Shown: positions 5,481-11,821 of the stretch, piece by piece | Layout: each line of letters opens with the position of its first letter | Numbering within the stretch: the first letter of the stretch is position 1 | NCBI GenBank assembly: GCA_023457615.1 | Contig: JAEWKY010000077.1 | Coordinates: 1 to 12,112, forward strand | Origin: Actinomycetes bacterium | Lineage (GTDB): Bacteria > Actinomycetota > Actinomycetes > Actinomycetales > Microbacteriaceae | Length of the DNA: 12,112 bases | Reading direction: 5' to 3' | The notes under the pieces: generated by a model | Databases searched by the model: none | Told to the model about the DNA's origin: nothing | Seen by the model: the letters and a program-made list of their open reading frames with translations, nothing else | Program-made: the position numbers and the translations under genes

Positions 5481-5547
5481 CTATTCAGTGTTGCCAAGTA
5501 CCGGTACTCAGTGTTACTTTCTACCGGTAGTCAGCAACACTGAATAG
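5481..5547. promoter_or_regulatory. Nested-palindrome operator and promoter for the PadR-ABC operon
   Basis: A perfect 14-bp inverted repeat, CTATTCAGTGTTGC (5481-5494) and GCAACACTGAATAG (5534-5547), brackets two smaller palindromes, AGTACCGGTACT (5497-5508) and CTACCGGTAG (5521-5530). The word TCAGTGTT occurs at 5485-5492 and 5508-5515 and inverted at 5536-5543; TACCGGTA is repeated 23 bp apart. A promoter TTGCCA (5491-5496), 18 nt, TACTTT (5515-5520) lies inside the array, so a bound regulator would block it. PadR proteins typically autorepress, so PadR at 5561 is the likely binder. The array also precedes the divergent minus-strand operon at 5448 and might affect it too. Binding is inferred. 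Confidence 0.75.
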
Positions 5548-5560
5548 CGAGGAGGGCCGG

Positions 5561-5890
5561 GTGCCCAAGCAGATCACCGAGATGCTCAAAGGCACGCTCG
5601 AGGGCATCGTGCTCGCGATCCTCAGCGGCCGAGCGGCCTACGGATACGAGATCACGGCGTGGTTGCGCGACCAGGGATTCACCGACATCGCCGAGGGCAC
5701 CGTCTACGCCCTGCTCGTGAGAGTCGAGCAGCGCGGGCTCGTCGACGTCGAGAAGGTGCCCTCCGAGAAGGGTCCGCCCCGCAAGGTGTACACGCTCAAC
5801 GCCGCCGGCCACGAGTACCTGAACGAGTTCTGGGGAACGTGGAGCTTCCTCGCAGAACGACTGGAACAGCTCCGCACGGAAGGGAAGTAG
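5561..5890 (+). CDS. PadR family transcriptional repressor
   Basis: This 109-residue protein is a compact winged-helix PadR regulator of the short (PadR-s2) type. The winged-helix domain shows LKGTLEGIVLAILSG (9-23), the YGYEITAWLRDQGF segment (27-40), the recognition-helix region GTVYALLVRVEQRGLV (46-61) and the wing with VPSEKGPPRKVYTLNAAGHEYL (66-87). The C-terminal helix (about 88-106) is for dimerisation and usually helps form the drug-binding pocket. The GTG start is preceded by a strong GAGGAGGG Shine-Dalgarno at 5549-5556. It heads the operon with DUF1048 and the ABC exporter, so it most likely represses all four genes from the array at 5481-5547 until a toxic compound releases it. 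The inducer is unknown. Confidence 0.93.
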   Translation: MPKQITEMLKGTLEGIVLAILSGRAAYGYEITAWLRDQGFTDIAEGTVYALLVRVEQRGLVDVEKVPSEKGPPRKVYTLNAAGHEYLNEFWGTWSFLAERLEQLRTEGK

Positions 5891-5892
5891 AC

Positions 5893-6261
5893 ATGGCGAA
5901 GAACCCCCTGGAGCTCATCATCGGCTCCTTCGAGGACAAGAAGCAGTGGCGCGCCTACAAGACGCGGGTGAAGGGATTCCCGGAGCCCTACCGCACGACG
6001 GTCGCCGCGATCGAGCGCTACCTCATGCACTCGGGCGACACCCCGACCGACTGGGCGCTGGCTCAGAGGATGTTCGACGACCTCGCCGACCTCTTCGACC
6101 GCGCGGCCTCGGACGGCACGCCCGTGCGCGACATCGTGGGAGACGACCCGTACGAGTTCGTCGAGACCTTCGTCGCGACCTACTCCGACGGCGGCTGGAT
6201 CGGCAAGGAGCGCGACCGGCTGCGCACGACCATCGCCGAGGCCGAGGAACCGCAGCCGTGA
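5893..6261 (+). CDS. DUF1048 domain protein
   Basis: This 122-residue, helical, soluble, charged protein matches the DUF1048 family. Recognisable parts are the N-terminal KKQWRAYKTRVKGFPEPYR segment (16-34), a middle AIERYLMHSG (39-48), a helix FDDLADLFDRAASDG (61-75) and a C-terminal EFVETFVATYSDGGWIGKER region (88-107). The family has no established biochemical role, but it is commonly encoded next to PadR regulators and ABC exporters, as here. It starts 2 nt after the padR stop with AAGGGAAG as Shine-Dalgarno, and its TGA overlaps the GTG of the ATPase gene. Placement suggests it helps regulation or the exporter, for example as a PadR partner; this is inference. Confidence 0.85.
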   Translation: MAKNPLELIIGSFEDKKQWRAYKTRVKGFPEPYRTTVAAIERYLMHSGDTPTDWALAQRMFDDLADLFDRAASDGTPVRDIVGDDPYEFVETFVATYSDGGWIGKERDRLRTTIAEAEEPQP

Positions 6262-7025
6262 GCGCGGCGATCGAGGTGCGCGGCATCGAGAAGTCGTACC
6301 AGAAGCTGCACGTGCTGAAGGGCGTCGACCTCGACGTCGAGCGCGGGAGCATCCTGGCCCTGCTCGGGTCGAACGGCGCCGGCAAGACGACGCTCGTGCG
6401 CATCCTGAGCACGCTGCTGCGCCCGGATGCCGGCACGGCGCGGGTGGAGGGGCTCGACGTCACGGCGGCTCCGGCGAAGGTGCGCGAGGCCATCAGCCTC
6501 ACGGGCCAGTTCGCGGCCGTGGACGGCGTGCTGACCGGGCGCGAGAACCTCGTGCTCGTGGGCCGGCTGCGCCACGTCACCGACCCGGGAGCGACGGCCG
6601 ACGACCTGCTCGCGCGGTTCTCGCTCACCGAGGCCGGCGGCCGGCGCGTCGCGACCTACTCGGGCGGCATGCGGCGGCGGCTCGACATCGCGATGAGCCT
6701 CATCGGGGACCCGTCGGTGATCTTCCTCGACGAGCCGACGACGGGTCTCGACCCCGAGGCGCGCCTCGAGGTGTGGCAGACCGTGCGCGAGCTCGCCGGC
6801 CGGGGAACGACGGTGCTGCTCACGACGCAGTACCTCGAAGAAGCCGAGCAGCTCGCCGACCGCATCGCGATCCTGCACCGCGGGCGCATCGTGCAGAACG
6901 GCACGCTCGCGGAGCTCCGCGCGCTGCTGCCGCCCGCCGAGAAGCAGTACATCGAGAAGCAGCCGAGCCTCGAGGACGTGTTCTTCGCGGTGACCGGTTC
7001 CCGAGACGAGGAGGACGCGGCATGA
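6258..7025 (+). CDS. DrrA-like ABC exporter ATPase subunit
   Basis: This 255-residue nucleotide-binding subunit powers drug or lipid export. It has Walker A GSNGAGKT (37-44), the Q-loop in TGQFAAVD (about 82-89), the ABC signature YSGGMRRRLDIA, Walker B VIFLDEPTTGLDP and the D-loop. After Walker B the switch position reads TTQYLEEAEQLAD, so the usual H-loop histidine is glutamine, a known trait of the DrrA (daunorubicin resistance) subfamily. The C-terminus QPSLEDVFFAVTG is also DrrA-like. The GTG start overlaps the DUF1048 stop as GTGA, and its own TGA overlaps the ATG of the permease, so the complex is made stoichiometrically. Two copies presumably pair with two copies of the permease encoded next. 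Substrate cannot be read from sequence. Confidence 0.93.
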   Translation: MSAAIEVRGIEKSYQKLHVLKGVDLDVERGSILALLGSNGAGKTTLVRILSTLLRPDAGTARVEGLDVTAAPAKVREAISLTGQFAAVDGVLTGRENLVLVGRLRHVTDPGATADDLLARFSLTEAGGRRVATYSGGMRRRLDIAMSLIGDPSVIFLDEPTTGLDPEARLEVWQTVRELAGRGTTVLLTTQYLEEAEQLADRIAILHRGRIVQNGTLAELRALLPPAEKQYIEKQPSLEDVFFAVTGSRDEEDAA

Positions 7026-7789
7026 ACGCGATCAGGGACATGGCGACCCTCACGGGTCGGTCGCTCACGCACATCCTGCGCAGCCCGGACACGATCATCA
7101 CGACCGCGATCATGCCGATCGGGTTCCTGCTGCTGTTCGTGTTCGTCTTCGGCGGCGCGATCGACACCGGCGCGGGAGCGGGCGAGGGCTCCTACGTGAA
7201 CTACCTGCTGCCCGGCATCCTGCTCATCACGATCGCGTCGGGCATCTCGTACACGGCGTACCGGCTCTTCCTCGACCTGCAGGGCGGCATCTTCGAGAGG
7301 TTCCAGTCGATGCCGATCGCCCGGTCGAGCGTGCTCTGGGCGCACGTGCTGACCTCAGTCGTCGCCAACCTCGTGTCGGTCGCCGTCGTCGTCGGCGTGT
7401 CGCTGATCGCCGGGTTCCGGTCGGGGGCGGGTCTGCTCGCCTGGCTCGCGGTCGTCGGGATCGTGACCCTGTTCACGCTCGCGCTCACCTGGATCGCCAT
7501 GATCCCGGGGCTCACGGCGAAGTCCGTCGACGGAGCGAGCGCGTTCTCGTACCCGCTCATCTTCCTGCCGTTCCTGAGCTCGGCCTTCGTGCCGACGCAG
7601 TCGATGCCCGGTCCCGTGCGGTGGTTCGCCGAGAACCAGCCCGTGACGTCGATCGTGAACGCGATCCGGGCGCTGCTCGGCGAGCAGCCGGTGGGTGCCG
7701 ACCTGTGGATCGCGCTCGCCTGGTGCGTCGGCATCCTGCTCGTCGCGTACGTCGCGGCGAACGCGATCTACCGCCGCAAGATCAGCTAG
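7022..7789 (+). CDS. DrrB-like ABC-2 type exporter permease
   Basis: This 255-residue ABC-2 membrane protein is the transport partner of the upstream ATPase. A short cytoplasmic N-terminus with the coupling segment RSLTHILRSPDT (13-24) precedes about six helices: near 26-45, 60-77, 106-130, 138-160, 173-192 and 230-250. After the ERFQSMPIARS motif (92-102) the helices follow the DrrB/ABC-2 plan, with the FLPFLSSAFVPTQSMPG loop (180-196). The protein ends in the short basic tail YRRKIS. The ATG lies in an ATGA overlap with the ATPase gene. It is the last gene of the PadR operon, and its TAG directly abuts the hairpin repeat at 7789, a plausible terminator. Specificity is unknown; drugs or hydrophobic metabolites are typical for the family. 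Confidence 0.92.
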   Translation: MNAIRDMATLTGRSLTHILRSPDTIITTAIMPIGFLLLFVFVFGGAIDTGAGAGEGSYVNYLLPGILLITIASGISYTAYRLFLDLQGGIFERFQSMPIARSSVLWAHVLTSVVANLVSVAVVVGVSLIAGFRSGAGLLAWLAVVGIVTLFTLALTWIAMIPGLTAKSVDGASAFSYPLIFLPFLSSAFVPTQSMPGPVRWFAENQPVTSIVNAIRALLGEQPVGADLWIALAWCVGILLVAYVAANAIYRRKIS

Positions 7790-7830
7790 GTCTCGTTGCA
7801 CCCGCTGCGCGGGGCACTCGACCCACGAGG
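7789..7830. repeat. Intergenic hairpin repeat, copy B (probable bidirectional terminator)
   Basis: The element begins with GGTCTCG at the permease stop and ends with CACGAGG right against the minus-strand flavoprotein stop (7831-7833). It contains the stem CCCGC-tgc-GCGGG (7801-7813), extended by pairing of flanking GC. Bases 7809-7830 match copy A (3666-3687) at 20 of 22 positions. It fills the whole gap between two convergent genes. Confidence 0.65.
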
Positions 7831-9561
7831 TCACTCGACGAGCTTGCCCGCGACCGAGACGTCGCGCATGAGGGCGGCGATCTCCGGCGGGACGGGGGCG
7901 ATCGCCTCTCGCACCACGGTGTCGTCGGCCGACCAGACCAGATTGATCTGCAGCTCCGGGTCGGTCTCGGGATAGTCGCTGCGGTTGTGGCAGCCGCGGG
8001 TCTCGCGCCGCTCGAGCGCGGCGCGCAGGGTCGCCCGCGCCGCGAGCGCCGAGGCCCGGAGGTCGAAGGCGTGCGCGAGGTCGTGGTAGCCCGCGACGTC
8101 GGGATGCACGCCGACCGCGCTCATCCGCTCCTCGACCCGGGTCAGCGCCTCGAGTCCCGCCAGGAGCCCCTCCTCCGACCTGACGACACCCGCGTGCTCG
8201 GTCATGAGGTCGCGGATCGCCCGCTGCAGCGCCCGCACGTTCTCGGGCCCGTCGGCCGCGAGCAGCCCGTCGAGCTCGGCCCGCGCCTCGTCGATCGCGG
8301 CCGCCGAGCGCGTCTGCGCCGGCAGTCCGGCCGAGTACGCCGCCGCCGCCTCGCCGACGATCCGCCCGTAGACGAGCAGCTCGATGAGCGAGTTGCCGCC
8401 GAGACGGTTGGCGCCGTGCAGCCCCGACGACGCCTCGCCGATCGCGTAGAGCCCGGGCACGTCGGTGCGGTGGTCCTCGGGGCGCACCCACACCCCGCCC
8501 ATCGAGTAGTGCGCGGTCGGGGCGATCTCGATCGGATCGGTGGTGATGTCGAGCATCTGCAGCTCGAGCATCGTCTGGTACACCCGCGGCAGGCGCTGCA
8601 TGATCGTCTCGCGGGGCAGGTGGGAGACATCCAGCCAGACGCCGCCGTTCGGCGTGCCGCGGCCCTCCCGGATCTCGGTGTAGCACGCGAGCGCCACCCG
8701 GTCACGGGTCGAGAGCTCGAGCCGTTCGGGGTCGTAGTCCGCCATGAACCGCTCCCCGAGCGCGTTGCGCAGGATGCCGCCCTCGCCGCGGGCCGCCTCG
8801 GAGATCAGGGTGCCCGCCGCGTGCGACGGCTCGAGGATGCCCGACGGGTGGAACTGCACGAGCTCGGGGTCGCGCAGGCGGCCGCCCGCGAGCACCGCGA
8901 GGCGGAACGCGTCGCCCGTGTTCTCGTCGCGGCGCGACGACGTGCGGCGCCAGATGCGGTTGTGCCCGCCGGCGGCGAGGATCACGGCGTCGGCGTGGAT
9001 GAGGTAGCGCGTGCCGTCCTCGAGATCGAAGCCGTAGGCGCCGAAGGCGACGCCGTCGGCGTTCACGAGGATGCGCGTCACGTAGACCGTGTCGAGGATC
9101 GGGATGTCGAGCTGAGCCGCGCGGTTCACGAGCGTGCGCTGGATCTCGAGGCCCGTGTAGTCGCCCGCGAACGCCGTGCGGCGGTAGGTGTGCGCGCCGA
9201 AGAAGCGCTGCGAGATGCGGCCGTCCTCCTCGCGCGCGAACGGCATCCCGTAGCGCTCGAGATCCTCGATGCCGCGGGCCGCGCCCTCGGTCACGACCTG
9301 CACGGTGTGCGGGTCGGCGAGCAGGTACGACTCCTGGATCGTGTCGGCGGCGTGCTGCTGCCAGGAGTCCTCGGGGTCCATGGTCGCGAGCGCGGCGTTG
9401 ATCCCTCCCGCGGCGAGCGAGGTGTGCGCGTCGTTCTTCGCCCGCTTGCCGAGCACGAGCACCTCGGTGCCGAGCTCGGCGAGCTCGATCGCCGCGCGCA
9501 GGCCCGAGCCTCCGGCCCCGATCACGAGCACGGCGGTGGACAGTCGGCGTTCGGTCGTCAT
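7831..9561 (-). CDS. Fumarate reductase/succinate dehydrogenase-type flavoprotein
   Basis: This 576-residue FAD-dependent oxidoreductase is of the SdhA/FrdA/NadB superfamily. It has an N-terminal dinucleotide-binding VIGAGGSGLRAA (13-24), then NDAHTSLAAGGINAAL (43-58), where His46 matches the histidine that carries covalent FAD in SdhA/FrdA. Active-site elements are QFHPSG (236-241), EAARGEGG (255-262), the STRDRVA arginines (284-290), HYSMGG (351-356) and GEASSGLHGANRLGGNSL (375-392). A C-terminal HNRSDYPETD block is typical of the superfamily. GGAGG precedes the ATG. No iron-sulfur or membrane-anchor subunit lies next to it, so it is an orphan flavoprotein. Its redox partner and substrate (fumarate, succinate, aspartate or another dicarboxylate) are unresolved. 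It is divergent from a LysR gene, its likely regulator. Confidence 0.9.
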   Translation of the reverse strand: MTTERRLSTAVLVIGAGGSGLRAAIELAELGTEVLVLGKRAKNDAHTSLAAGGINAALATMDPEDSWQQHAADTIQESYLLADPHTVQVVTEGAARGIEDLERYGMPFAREEDGRISQRFFGAHTYRRTAFAGDYTGLEIQRTLVNRAAQLDIPILDTVYVTRILVNADGVAFGAYGFDLEDGTRYLIHADAVILAAGGHNRIWRRTSSRRDENTGDAFRLAVLAGGRLRDPELVQFHPSGILEPSHAAGTLISEAARGEGGILRNALGERFMADYDPERLELSTRDRVALACYTEIREGRGTPNGGVWLDVSHLPRETIMQRLPRVYQTMLELQMLDITTDPIEIAPTAHYSMGGVWVRPEDHRTDVPGLYAIGEASSGLHGANRLGGNSLIELLVYGRIVGEAAAAYSAGLPAQTRSAAAIDEARAELDGLLAADGPENVRALQRAIRDLMTEHAGVVRSEEGLLAGLEALTRVEERMSAVGVHPDVAGYHDLAHAFDLRASALAARATLRAALERRETRGCHNRSDYPETDPELQINLVWSADDTVVREAIAPVPPEIAALMRDVSVAGKLVE

Positions 9562-9637
9562 GCCTCCACGCTACGAAGCCGCCTGCCATTACTCCAATGC
9601 ATATAGCTGCTCGAAGCGATGCGCCTACGCTATCGTC
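9562..9637. promoter_or_regulatory. Divergent promoter region between flavoprotein and LysR genes
   Basis: This 76-bp gap holds an AT-rich core with the palindrome ATGCAT (9598-9603) inside CCAATGCATATAG. LysR-type regulators usually bind such shared regions, covering their own promoter and the target's. TACGCT (9626-9631) sits 6 nt before the LysR ATG and no Shine-Dalgarno is present, which suggests a leaderless lysR mRNA. On the other side GGAGG (9564-9568, minus strand) serves the flavoprotein. A definite T-N11-A box could not be singled out. Confidence 0.5.
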
Positions 9638-10549
9638 ATGAACCTCGATCAGCTCCGCGGCTTCGTCGAGATCGCCCGGGTCGGGCGGTTCACGCGGGCC
9701 GCCGAGTCGCTGCACCTCGCCCAGCCCTCGCTCAGCCGGCAGATCGCCGCGCTCGAGCAGGATCTCGGCGCCCCGCTCTTCACGCGCACCCCCGCCGGCG
9801 CGCGGCTCACCTCCGCGGGCGAGTCGCTCCTCCCCTGGGCCCGTCGGATGCTGAGCGACGCGACCTCTGCCCGCCGCGAGCTCGGCGAGCTCGCCGGACT
9901 CGAGCGCGGGCGCGTGAGACTCGGCGCGACCCCGACCCTGTGCATCAGCCTGGTCGCGGAGACGCTGACCGAGTTCCACGCGACGCACCCCGCGATCGAC
10001 CTCGCGCTCGTCGAGCAGGGCTCGCTGCGGCTCCTCGACGACCTCGCCGCGGGAGAGCTCGACATCGCGCTCGTCACGACCTCGCGTCCACCGGGCGACG
10101 ACCGCGTCGTGCTCGAGCCCCTCCTCACCGAGGAGCTCGTCGTCGTCTCCGCGACCGCGCTGCCGGGCGACGCCCTCGCGCTCGCGGAGGTGGCCGAGCT
10201 GCCGCAGATCGTGTTCAGCGCGACCTACGACCTCCGCGCCGCGACCGACGCCGCCTTCGACGCCGCGGGGCTCTCGCCGCGCGTCGTCGTGGAGGGCGCC
10301 GAGATGGATGCCGTGCTCCGCTTCGTCGAGCGCGGGCTCGGGATCGCGATCGTGCCGGCGATCGTGCTCGTCGACCGGCCCGGGCTGCACTCGGTGCGGC
10401 TGGCGGCGCCCTCGCTCACGCGCACGATCAGCCTCGCGCGTCCGGTCGGCGTCGCCCCGACGATCGCCGCGGCGGCGATGCGGGCGGCCATCCTGTCGAC
10501 GGCGCGGGCGTTCGCCGACCGGGCCGACCTGCCGATGCGGGTGGCGTGA
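9638..10549 (+). CDS. LysR family transcriptional regulator
   Basis: This 303-residue regulator has the standard plan. The N-terminal winged HTH (1-60) includes LDQLRGFVEIARVGRFTRAA (3-22) and the recognition helix around LAQPSLSRQIAALEQDLG (27-44), then the wing APLFTRTPAGARLTSAGE. A linker helix (about 65-88) leads to the effector-binding domain, with the strand GRVRLGATPTL (about 92-102), GELDIALVT and a C-terminal half containing VLRFVERGLGIAIVPAIV. The ATG is the first codon of the HTH consensus, with no Shine-Dalgarno and a -10 hexamer 6 nt upstream. It is divergent from the flavoprotein gene and separated by 76 bp, the classic arrangement for control of the neighbour in response to a metabolite, possibly the flavoprotein's substrate. 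Confidence 0.93.
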   Translation: MNLDQLRGFVEIARVGRFTRAAESLHLAQPSLSRQIAALEQDLGAPLFTRTPAGARLTSAGESLLPWARRMLSDATSARRELGELAGLERGRVRLGATPTLCISLVAETLTEFHATHPAIDLALVEQGSLRLLDDLAAGELDIALVTTSRPPGDDRVVLEPLLTEELVVVSATALPGDALALAEVAELPQIVFSATYDLRAATDAAFDAAGLSPRVVVEGAEMDAVLRFVERGLGIAIVPAIVLVDRPGLHSVRLAAPSLTRTISLARPVGVAPTIAAAAMRAAILSTARAFADRADLPMRVA

Positions 10550-10585
10550 CGCCGGATCGACGGGAATAGCCGAGGCGGCACCGCG

Positions 10586-10648
10586 TTACACTTCCATGCA
10601 AACGCATATATCTGGGTCCCGAGGCCCCGGCAGAGAGAAGTGATCCCC
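10586..10648 (+). promoter_or_regulatory. Promoter and candidate MarR operator of the LLM-marR operon
   Basis: A -10-like TACACT (10587-10592) is followed at once by an inverted repeat ATGC-AAAC-GCAT (10596-10607) within CCATGCAAACGCATATATC. That places the repeat over the expected transcription start. A purine-rich AGAGAGAAG (10632-10640) is the Shine-Dalgarno of the gene at 10649. The MarR protein encoded second in the operon is the probable binder; this is inferred. No clear -35 is seen. The upstream 10550-10585 stretch shows nothing recognisable. Confidence 0.5.
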
Positions 10649-11821
10649 ATGCAGTTCGGAGTGTTCTCCGTCAGCGACATCACCCGCGACCCGGTCTCGG
10701 GCGAGACCCCGAGCGAGGCGGCGCGCATCAAGGCCACCGTCGCGATCGCGCAGAAGACCGAGGAGGTCGGGCTCGACGTCTTCGCGATCGGCGAGCACCA
10801 CAACCCGCCGTTCTTCTCCTCCTCCCCCACCACCCTGCTCGCCCACATCGCGGCGCTCACCACGAAGCTGCACCTCACGACGTCGACGACGCTCATCACG
10901 ACGAACGACCCGGTGAAGATCGCCGAGGACTACGCGATGCTGCAGCACCTCGCCGACGGCCGCATGGACCTCATGCTCGGGCGCGGCAACACCGGCCCGG
11001 TCTACCCGTGGTTCGGCCAGGACATCCGGCAGAGCCTCCCGCTCGCGCTCGAGAACTACAACCTCCTGCACCGCCTGTGGCGCGAAGACGTCGTCGACTG
11101 GGAGGGCAGCTTCCGCACGCCGCTCCAGGGCTTCACCTCGACGCCGCGCCCTCTCGACGACGTGCCGCCGTTCGTCTGGCACGGCAGCATCCGCACCCCG
11201 GAGATCGCCGAGCAGGCCGCGTACTACGGTGACGGGTTCTTCGCGAACCACATCTTCTGGCCGAAGGAGCACTACCAGCGGCTCATCGAGTTCTACCGCC
11301 AGCGCTTCGAGCACTACGGGCACGGCACCGCGAAGCAGGCGATCGTGGGCTTGGGCGGTCAGGCGTTCCTCGCGAAGAACTCGCAGGACGCCCGGGATGC
11401 CTTCCGCCCCTACTTCAACGAGGCCCCGGTCTACGGGCACGGGCCCAAGATGGAGGACTTCGCCGCGCAGACCCCGCTCTCGGTGGGATCGCCGCAGGAG
11501 GTCATCGACAAGACGCTGACCTTCCGCGAGTCGTTCGGCGACTACCAGCGCCAGCTCTTCCTCATCGACCACGCGGGGCTGCCGCTGCCGACGGTGCTCG
11601 AGCAGCTCGAGCTGCTCGGCGGCGAGGTCGTGCCCGTGCTCCGCAAGGAGCTCGCCGCCCGGCGCGACCCCGAGGTCCCGGAGGCCCCGACGCACGCGTC
11701 GCTCGTCACCGCGAAGTACGGCGACGCCGAGCCGCGTCAGCCGAAGCCGAACGCCAACCGCGGCGACAACGTCACGGGCGGCTCCCCCTACCAGGACTCG
11801 TCGGACACGGCGGCCGCCTGA
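10649..11821 (+). CDS. Luciferase-like FMN-dependent monooxygenase (CE1758-type)
   Basis: This 390-residue LLM-class flavin-dependent oxidoreductase is a TIM-barrel enzyme using FMNH2 and oxygen. Landmarks are the first strand MQFGVFSVSD (1-10), GLDVFAIGEHHNPPFFSSSP (41-60) with the conserved His pair, the TSTTLITTNDPVKIAEDYAML stretch (78-98), GRMDLMLGRGN (104-114), the PPFVWHGSI strand (173-181) and the GDGFFANHIF segment (194-203). A hydrophilic, probably disordered tail runs from about 345 to the end (YGDAEPRQPKPNANRGDN and following). Length and motifs fit the putative CE1758-type group, whose substrate is unknown. ATG 10649 has a Shine-Dalgarno at the right distance; GTG 10640 would lie on top of it and is less likely. 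The stop overlaps the MarR start (ATGA). Confidence 0.9.
   Translation: MQFGVFSVSDITRDPVSGETPSEAARIKATVAIAQKTEEVGLDVFAIGEHHNPPFFSSSPTTLLAHIAALTTKLHLTTSTTLITTNDPVKIAEDYAMLQHLADGRMDLMLGRGNTGPVYPWFGQDIRQSLPLALENYNLLHRLWREDVVDWEGSFRTPLQGFTSTPRPLDDVPPFVWHGSIRTPEIAEQAAYYGDGFFANHIFWPKEHYQRLIEFYRQRFEHYGHGTAKQAIVGLGGQAFLAKNSQDARDAFRPYFNEAPVYGHGPKMEDFAAQTPLSVGSPQEVIDKTLTFRESFGDYQRQLFLIDHAGLPLPTVLEQLELLGGEVVPVLRKELAARRDPEVPEAPTHASLVTAKYGDAEPRQPKPNANRGDNVTGGSPYQDSSDTAAA

Noticed and set aside
5174..5497. N-terminal extension of the polymerase gene upstream of 5173
   Set aside because: The frame is open but has a different codon bias and no family similarity. The ATG at 5173 has a strong Shine-Dalgarno and begins at the family's usual N-terminus.
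6258..7025. Loss of the H-loop histidine as a sign of a dead ATPase
   Set aside because: Glutamine at this position is a normal trait of DrrA-type exporters, and all other ATPase motifs are intact.
7831..9561. Annotation as L-aspartate oxidase (nadB)
   Set aside because: The NadB fold is similar, but the AHTSLAAGG stretch with histidine at the flavin-attachment position favours SdhA/FrdA type, and no nadA or nadC is adjacent.
7621..9606. Long plus-strand open frame opposite the flavoprotein gene
   Set aside because: It is the GC-rich shadow of the minus-strand flavoprotein. The translation is rich in Arg, Gly and His with no recognisable motif, whereas the minus frame carries all family motifs.
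8702..10390. Long minus-strand open frame spanning the flavoprotein and LysR genes
   Set aside because: It crosses two well-supported genes and their promoter gap, has low-complexity Arg-rich translation and no domain.
10586..11695. 369-codon minus-strand open frame opposite the LLM monooxygenase
   Set aside because: It is an antisense shadow; the plus-strand gene has clear LLM motifs and a Shine-Dalgarno.
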